Below the pieces are notes generated by a model that worked only from the letters and a program-made list of their open reading frames with translations, did not search any database and had not been told where the DNA came from. A DNA stretch of 34,248 bases from Metaruminococcus_A gallistercoris (GTDB lineage Bacteria; Bacillota; Clostridia; Oscillospirales; Ruminococcaceae), in contig CAJFNQ010000003.1 of NCBI GenBank assembly GCA_904394975.1, forward strand, positions 1-34,248, given 5' to 3'. Both the position numbers and the translations under genes were made by a program. Each line of letters starts with the position of its first letter. Positions within the stretch are counted from its first letter, which is position 1. Shown here in pieces: positions 31,165-34,248 of the stretch.

Positions 31165-32193
31165 ATGAACAACTATTGTATGATCCAGAACTCCAAAACG
31201 TTTGCATTTTCCGCAGAGAATCCAACCGGTGTACGCGCAGGTGGTTCCCAGGGCGGTGACTGCACCAAGCTTCGTCCGACCGTGACGATTCCTGCAGGGG
31301 AAACCGTAACTCTGGTAGATGCTGCAGGACCGGGTGTGATCCAGCATATGTGGTTTACCGGATATGTCGGGCACCATTTTATCATCCGTATGTATTGGGA
31401 TGATCAGGAATATCCGTCTGTGGAAGCTCCGCTCTCTGCATTCTTCGGATGTGCATATGATGAAAATTTCGTGGACCGGGATGGCAAATATCCGGTGTTG
31501 AATTCTGCCATGATGCTGGTAGCTCCTGGTCGCGGCTATAACAGCTATTTTGAGATGCCGTTCCATAAGAGAGCTCGGGTCACGATGGAAAACCGTGGTG
31601 ACAAGGATGAAAATCTCTATTATATTATCACCGGAGCTTATCAGGAGATTCCGGCGGAGGCTGGTTATTTCCATGCCACCTATCGCCAAGAGCACCCGGT
31701 TCAGAAGGGTCGTACCTACACAATCGTTGACGGAATCGAAGGCAGGGGACAATTTGTTGGTGTGACTCTGGCAACTGGTATGAATGGCAACAATACCTGT
31801 TGGGTAGAAGGCGAAGCCCGCATGTATCTGGACGATGATCCGTATCCGTCTATCCACTATACCGGAACTGAAGACTACTTCGGCGGTTCCTATGGATTTG
31901 GAAATGACATCATCATCAAGAGCTATCAGACCTTCAGCGGCTTATATACCGGCATGTATGCAATCTATGGAGACAACCGGGAATTCTATAACGGACAGCA
32001 GAGATTCCTGCTGTATCATTTCCATATTGCAGATCCGATCCGTTTTGAGAATAAGTTTCGTATGACACTCGACAACATGGGCTGGACCGGACCGCGTTAC
32101 GATGATTACACCAGTGTTGCTTATTGGTATCAGACCCTGCCGTCCGCACCGCTGATGCCACTGCCGACAGATGCAGAGATGTGTATGAGATAA
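31165..32193 (+). CDS. DUF2961 family protein, GH172-like (342 aa)
   Basis: A predicted carbohydrate-active enzyme of the DUF2961 fold; characterised GH172 members act on fructofuranosyl or arabinofuranosyl linkages. The family core is seen in order: GGCxx-type N-terminal strands (GPGVIQHMWFTGY near residue 55), the VEGEARMYLDDDPYPSIHYT stretch near 220 and TGTEDYFGGSYGF near 240, where the Glu residues are candidate catalytic groups. There is no signal peptide, so it acts in the cytoplasm. AGAGGAGAAG precedes the ATG at 31165 by about 4 nt; an ATG at 31144 has no site. It is followed after 106 nt by a serine hydrolase gene. Both lie between the two direct repeats and their codon choice looks different from the core genes (not quantified), suggesting transfer. 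Substrate unknown. Confidence 0.85.
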   Translation: MNNYCMIQNSKTFAFSAENPTGVRAGGSQGGDCTKLRPTVTIPAGETVTLVDAAGPGVIQHMWFTGYVGHHFIIRMYWDDQEYPSVEAPLSAFFGCAYDENFVDRDGKYPVLNSAMMLVAPGRGYNSYFEMPFHKRARVTMENRGDKDENLYYIITGAYQEIPAEAGYFHATYRQEHPVQKGRTYTIVDGIEGRGQFVGVTLATGMNGNNTCWVEGEARMYLDDDPYPSIHYTGTEDYFGGSYGFGNDIIIKSYQTFSGLYTGMYAIYGDNREFYNGQQRFLLYHFHIADPIRFENKFRMTLDNMGWTGPRYDDYTSVAYWYQTLPSAPLMPLPTDAEMCMR

Positions 32194-32299
32194 TAGAACC
32201 AGATTGGAGATGTCAGATAGATTGGTTTTAACCTTGCGATACGTTGCATCGGTTATATCGGACTGACATCAGAGATTTGCCGGAAAGGATAGAGGTATT

Positions 32300-33217
32300 A
32301 TGTTACTGGAAGAGAAGTTTTTGGAATTTCATCGTTATGCCAGCAGCCACAATCTGCCGCTGGAAGCTATCAGTGTCGGAGATGAGAACAAGGTACTCTG
32401 TGAGATGCACTACGCAGCAAATGCACCGAGAAATATTTATTCACATACCAAGAGTTTTACGGTAACAGCAGTTGGACTCGCAATGGAAGAGGGAAAACTA
32501 AGCCTGGAAGATCATGTGGCGGAAGTGTTTAAAGATAAACTTCCTTCAAATCCGGATCCAAATCTGGAGAAGATTCAGTTGAAACATCTGCTCTGCATGT
32601 CCAGTGGCTTTGGTAAGGCACTTCTGATGAATGCGGACAGACGTCCGGGCGTCGGCGCACCGGATTATGAGAAATATATGATGGCACAGCCGGTTCCTGT
32701 GGAGCCAGGCAGTGCATTCTGCTATTCCTCTGCCGACAGTATTCTGGCTGCTCATATGGTAGAACGGGCCGTTGGCAAGCGGATGGGAGAGTATCTGTAT
32801 GAGAAGGTATTCCAGCCCCTTGATATGGGATGGCCGCTCTGGGAGCATGATCCACAGGGACATCCGAATGGCGGCGGAGGTATGTATCTGACTTGTACCG
32901 AGATGATGAAACTGGGACAGCTCTATCTGGCTGAGGGTAACTGGAAGGGCGAGCAGATTGTCAGCAGGGACTGGGTGCAGGAGGTGTCCACCCCGAAATT
33001 TACCTTCGAGCCATCTGCTGATCTCTGGCATGTAGGATATGGCTATCAGTTCTGGATCAGTCCATATCCAGGATCCTATCGTGCTGATGGTGCATTCGGA
33101 CAGATTACAACGATTCTCCCAGAGAAGGGATTGGTTGTTTCCATCCAATGTCCGGAGCGAGGTAATTTCGATCAGGTGAAACGTGCGCTGCATGAACATT
33201 TTCTGATGGAATTGTAA
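32300..33217 (+). CDS. beta-lactamase-fold serine hydrolase (305 aa)
   Basis: A class C beta-lactamase / esterase-like enzyme without a signal peptide, so unlikely to give antibiotic resistance; an intracellular esterase or amidase is more likely. The SxxK motif is SHTK (Ser48, Lys51 in IYSHTKSF), and the Tyr-X-Asn equivalent is Tyr-Ser-Ser in FCYSSADS. The third motif (K/H-T/S-G) is not conserved in the DGAFGQ region near residue 272. The fold-typical LLCMSSGFG and PLDMGW segments are present. AAAGGATAGAGG precedes the ATG at 32300. It is probably cotranscribed with the DUF2961 gene, which suggests removal of an acyl group from the same carbohydrate. Confidence 0.85.
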   Translation: MLLEEKFLEFHRYASSHNLPLEAISVGDENKVLCEMHYAANAPRNIYSHTKSFTVTAVGLAMEEGKLSLEDHVAEVFKDKLPSNPDPNLEKIQLKHLLCMSSGFGKALLMNADRRPGVGAPDYEKYMMAQPVPVEPGSAFCYSSADSILAAHMVERAVGKRMGEYLYEKVFQPLDMGWPLWEHDPQGHPNGGGGMYLTCTEMMKLGQLYLAEGNWKGEQIVSRDWVQEVSTPKFTFEPSADLWHVGYGYQFWISPYPGSYRADGAFGQITTILPEKGLVVSIQCPERGNFDQVKRALHEHFLMEL

Positions 33218-33245
33218 GAATAGACTTGCAACAATATGCTATAAT

Positions 33246-33418
33246 TTGCCCAGAAACCGTACTTTTGGCTGAAAAGGCTTAAACTCAAGGCTTTTAGGGA
33301 ATGTGGATGGGATCTGTACCCCCCATTGTGCTCCTATTTTGTAAAACAGTAGGATCATCAACCGGACTTCCCTCGATAAAAAAGAATATGATTTGTGGCG
33401 AAAGAAGTTCCTTCGGGG
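33246..33418 (+). repeat. direct repeat copy B (complete element-end sequence)
   Basis: The second copy of the sequence at 30171-30381 (see there for the match). Here the conserved second block runs on into a complete hairpin (33400-33427) and then into phased TGTCGG repeats and the excisionase-like module, so this copy is still joined to its element. Confidence 0.8.
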
Positions 33419-33427
33419 ACTTCTTTT
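33400..33427. terminator. hairpin with TTCG loop at the element end
   Basis: A 12-bp stem (33400-33411 with 33416-33427, two G-U pairs) closed by TTCG. T-rich on the plus side; it may stop transcription leaving the serine hydrolase gene and the convergent element genes. Confidence 0.65.
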
Positions 33428-33441
33428 CACTTACATAAAAA

Positions 33442-33475
33442 TGTCGGTTTGAATGTCGGTTAAGTGTCGGTTTGT
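33442..33475 (+). repeat. three phased TGTCGG(TT) direct repeats
   Basis: TGTCGG starts at 33442, 33454 and 33465, spaced 12 and 11 nt (about one helical turn), each followed by TT. Their position between the element end and the excisionase-like gene suits arm-type binding sites for an integrase or excisionase. Confidence 0.6.
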
Positions 33476-33693
33476 TTATGATATTTGACTGCAATACATA
33501 TTATGTGGTTCGTCCGGTAATAGGACAACATCGCCTGAAGTTGCAGTTTGCTGGCAAAAAGCTGGCGGTAGGTTGCGGATTTCTCCTTGCCTTCCGCTTT
33601 GAGTTTTGTCATCTTTTCCACAGCTGAGTCATACTGGGAAAGGATGGCTTTTAGCATATCTTCAAAGGCTTTCAATCTCTTTTCGTCCATCAT
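33460..33693 (-). CDS. small helical protein of mobile elements (77 aa)
   Basis: A charged, coiled-coil-like protein (MMDEKRLKAFEDMLKAIL, then EKMTKLKAEGKEKSATYRQL) of the kind encoded next to excisionase and integrase in clostridial integrative elements. The last 12 residues (CIAVKYHKQTDT) run into the TGTCGG repeats and may be a changed end. GGTGAT lies 4 nt before ATG 33693 and 7 nt before ATG 33690; either may be used. It follows the excisionase-like gene by 12 nt. Function unknown. Confidence 0.6.
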   Translation of the reverse strand: MMDEKRLKAFEDMLKAILSQYDSAVEKMTKLKAEGKEKSATYRQLFASKLQLQAMLSYYRTNHIICIAVKYHKQTDT

Positions 33694-33705
33694 GTAAATC
33701 ACCAA

Positions 33706-33864
33706 TTATTTCTCAGCCGCAACGCCAGATTTTATCCATGCGCCCACTTCGCTGATCTTAAATTTCCACAGCCTGCCGATCTTCGTGGCGTGCATTTCTC
33801 TTTTGTCTATCCAAGCGAGTACGGTATCATGGCTGATACCGAGATGTTCACAAATTTTTTTCAT
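33706..33864 (-). CDS. excisionase-like helix-turn-helix protein (52 aa, possibly start-damaged)
   Basis: A MerR/Xis-type small DNA-binding protein: MKKICEHLGISHDTVLAWI forms the HTH, then KIGRLWKFKISEVGAWIKSG the wing and dimer part. Homologues start about 12 residues earlier (SNIKRWYSMK... is readable upstream), but here the codon where their ATG is expected reads CCG and a TGA follows upstream. No Shine-Dalgarno is seen before ATG 33864. The gene may therefore be shortened or inactive. A good promoter lies at 33936-33964. Confidence 0.65.
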   Translation of the reverse strand: MKKICEHLGISHDTVLAWIDKREMHATKIGRLWKFKISEVGAWIKSGVAAEK

Positions 33865-33935
33865 GGAGTACCAGCGTTTGATGTTAGAGTCCGGTCTTAA
33901 ATCTCACTTTTGGGTAGATACAATAATATAGAATA

Positions 33936-33964
33936 ATTATACTTAAAATCCCGCTTGAAATCAA
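33936..33964 (-). promoter_or_regulatory. sigma-A type promoter of the excisionase-like module
   Basis: On the minus strand TTGATT (33959-33964), a 17-nt spacer, TATAAT (33936-33941). Confidence 0.7.
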
Positions 33965-34005
33965 TGATTTTTGTGCATTTATACCGAATTAAAGGAGGAT
34001 TGGAT

Positions 34006-34107
34006 GTGAAATATGTCCGTTATTGCCAGGGATTATGGATGTTCTATAATTGGACAGAAGAGAAGCAATGGCAAAGAAAATGGGGGCGGGACAGGGACAC
34101 AAGATAA
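34006..34107 (+). CDS. possible very small ORF (33 aa)
   Basis: A GTG at 34006 follows AAAGGAGG by about 7 nt and opens 33 codons of Trp- and charge-rich sequence (MKYVRYCQGLWMFYNW at the N-terminus) ending at TAA 34105. The ribosome binding site is the only support; it could be a gene fragment. Confidence 0.25.
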   Translation: MKYVRYCQGLWMFYNWTEEKQWQRKWGRDRDTR

Positions 34108-34140
34108 AAATAGCGGGCAATCTGTTCGATCGCCCACTAT
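34106..34140 (-). terminator. rho-independent terminator of the ribbon-helix-helix gene
   Basis: In the minus direction a 13-bp stem with two G-U pairs (34128-34140 with 34110-34122), loop 5 nt, then TTTTT (34106-34110). Confidence 0.75.
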
Positions 34141-34149
34141 AAAACTAAA

Positions 34150-34248
34150 TTATTTATTGATTTCAATTTTACCGTTTTCTTGTTCATATTCGGCAACACG
34201 CTTTTTCAGATATTGCTCAATTTCTTTGTTTGCTGAGCGACCTTCCGA
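34150..34248 (-). CDS. ribbon-helix-helix (Arc/CopG-type) DNA-binding protein, C-terminal part
   Basis: The gene runs off the right edge; only the last 32 codons are visible. EGRSANKEIEQYLKKRVAEY is the second-helix pattern (GRSxNxEIE) of Arc-like repressors, followed by EQENGKIEINK and TAA. Such proteins are antitoxins or control conjugation or excision; the context is a mobile element. Its terminator is at 34106-34140. Confidence 0.6.
   Translation of the reverse strand, partial: SEGRSANKEIEQYLKKRVAEYEQENGKIEINK

Noticed and set aside
32300..33217. Antibiotic-resistance beta-lactamase
   Set aside because: No signal peptide, and the second and third active-site motifs differ from true beta-lactamases.
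1..34248. CRISPR array, tRNA, rRNA or known riboswitch
   Set aside because: No regularly spaced repeats of CRISPR size, and no cloverleaf or recognisable aptamer core was noticed in the gaps; a covariance-model search would be needed to exclude small RNAs.

Overview
The window looks like a chromosomal segment of a spore-forming, low-to-mid GC Firmicute, most likely a clostridial gut or anaerobic lineage near Oscillospiraceae/Ruminococcaceae. This rests on the sporulation genes (spoIIGA, sigE, YlmC/YmxH type, tepA, YlzJ type, spoIIIE/ftsK), Rex, the 4Fe-4S/Crp pair, the BcrAD/BadFG-type activase and strong GGAGG ribosome binding sites. The genus is an inference from gene content; no rRNA or tRNA is present to fix it.

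Layout. 1-4.35 kb: an alpha/beta hydrolase, then a small sugar-processing locus: a CE7 acetyl esterase (-) divergent from a TIM-barrel sugar isomerase and a DUF5060/apiosidase-like glycoside hydrolase (+). None of the three has a signal peptide, so they probably act on imported oligosaccharides. A perfect 7-bp dyad touches the -35 boxes of both divergent promoters. 4.37-5.85 kb: a 4Fe-4S protein divergent from a Crp/Fnr regulator, with a 16-bp dyad placed near -41 of the ferredoxin promoter. 6.1-10 kb: PRPP synthetase, sodium/proline symporter and aldo/keto reductase, each single and closed by its own terminator. 10-14.8 kb: a small basic orphan protein, a Cys-rich DUF1540 protein, then acn-icd-rex on the minus strand (2-oxoglutarate branch of the TCA cycle plus the NADH sensor). 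15-19.3 kb: two adjacent genes for a two-part 2-hydroxyacyl-CoA dehydratase/activase-like system of unknown substrate. 19.4-27.1 kb: tepA, ylzJ-like, uppP, spoIIIE/ftsK, a YgiQ radical SAM protein, a ComEC-like metallo-beta-lactamase protein and DUF3006. 27.25-29.2 kb: spoIIGA-sigE-ylmC/ymxH on the minus strand behind a Spo0A-box promoter; spoIIGA appears to start at ATT.

From about 29.3 kb the character changes. This accessory part has a frameshifted gene, a 0.7-kb non-coding stretch, two imperfect direct copies of a roughly 170-210-bp sequence (30171-30381 and 33246-33418), remnants of an ArsR-type regulator and of aroE, an intact two-gene cassette (DUF2961/GH172-like protein plus a beta-lactamase-fold serine hydrolase), and at the right edge the regulatory end of a mobile element: phased TGTCGG repeats, an excisionase-like HTH protein, a small helical ORF and the C-terminus of a ribbon-helix-helix protein. 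No integrase is visible inside the window.

Points most worth a second look: the cassette between the direct repeats, the ATT start of spoIIGA, the two operators whose geometry fits divergent regulation, the three TTGACA units at exact 17-bp period before the activase gene, and the split activase/dehydratase pair. Motif positions were read by eye; no database or folding program was run.
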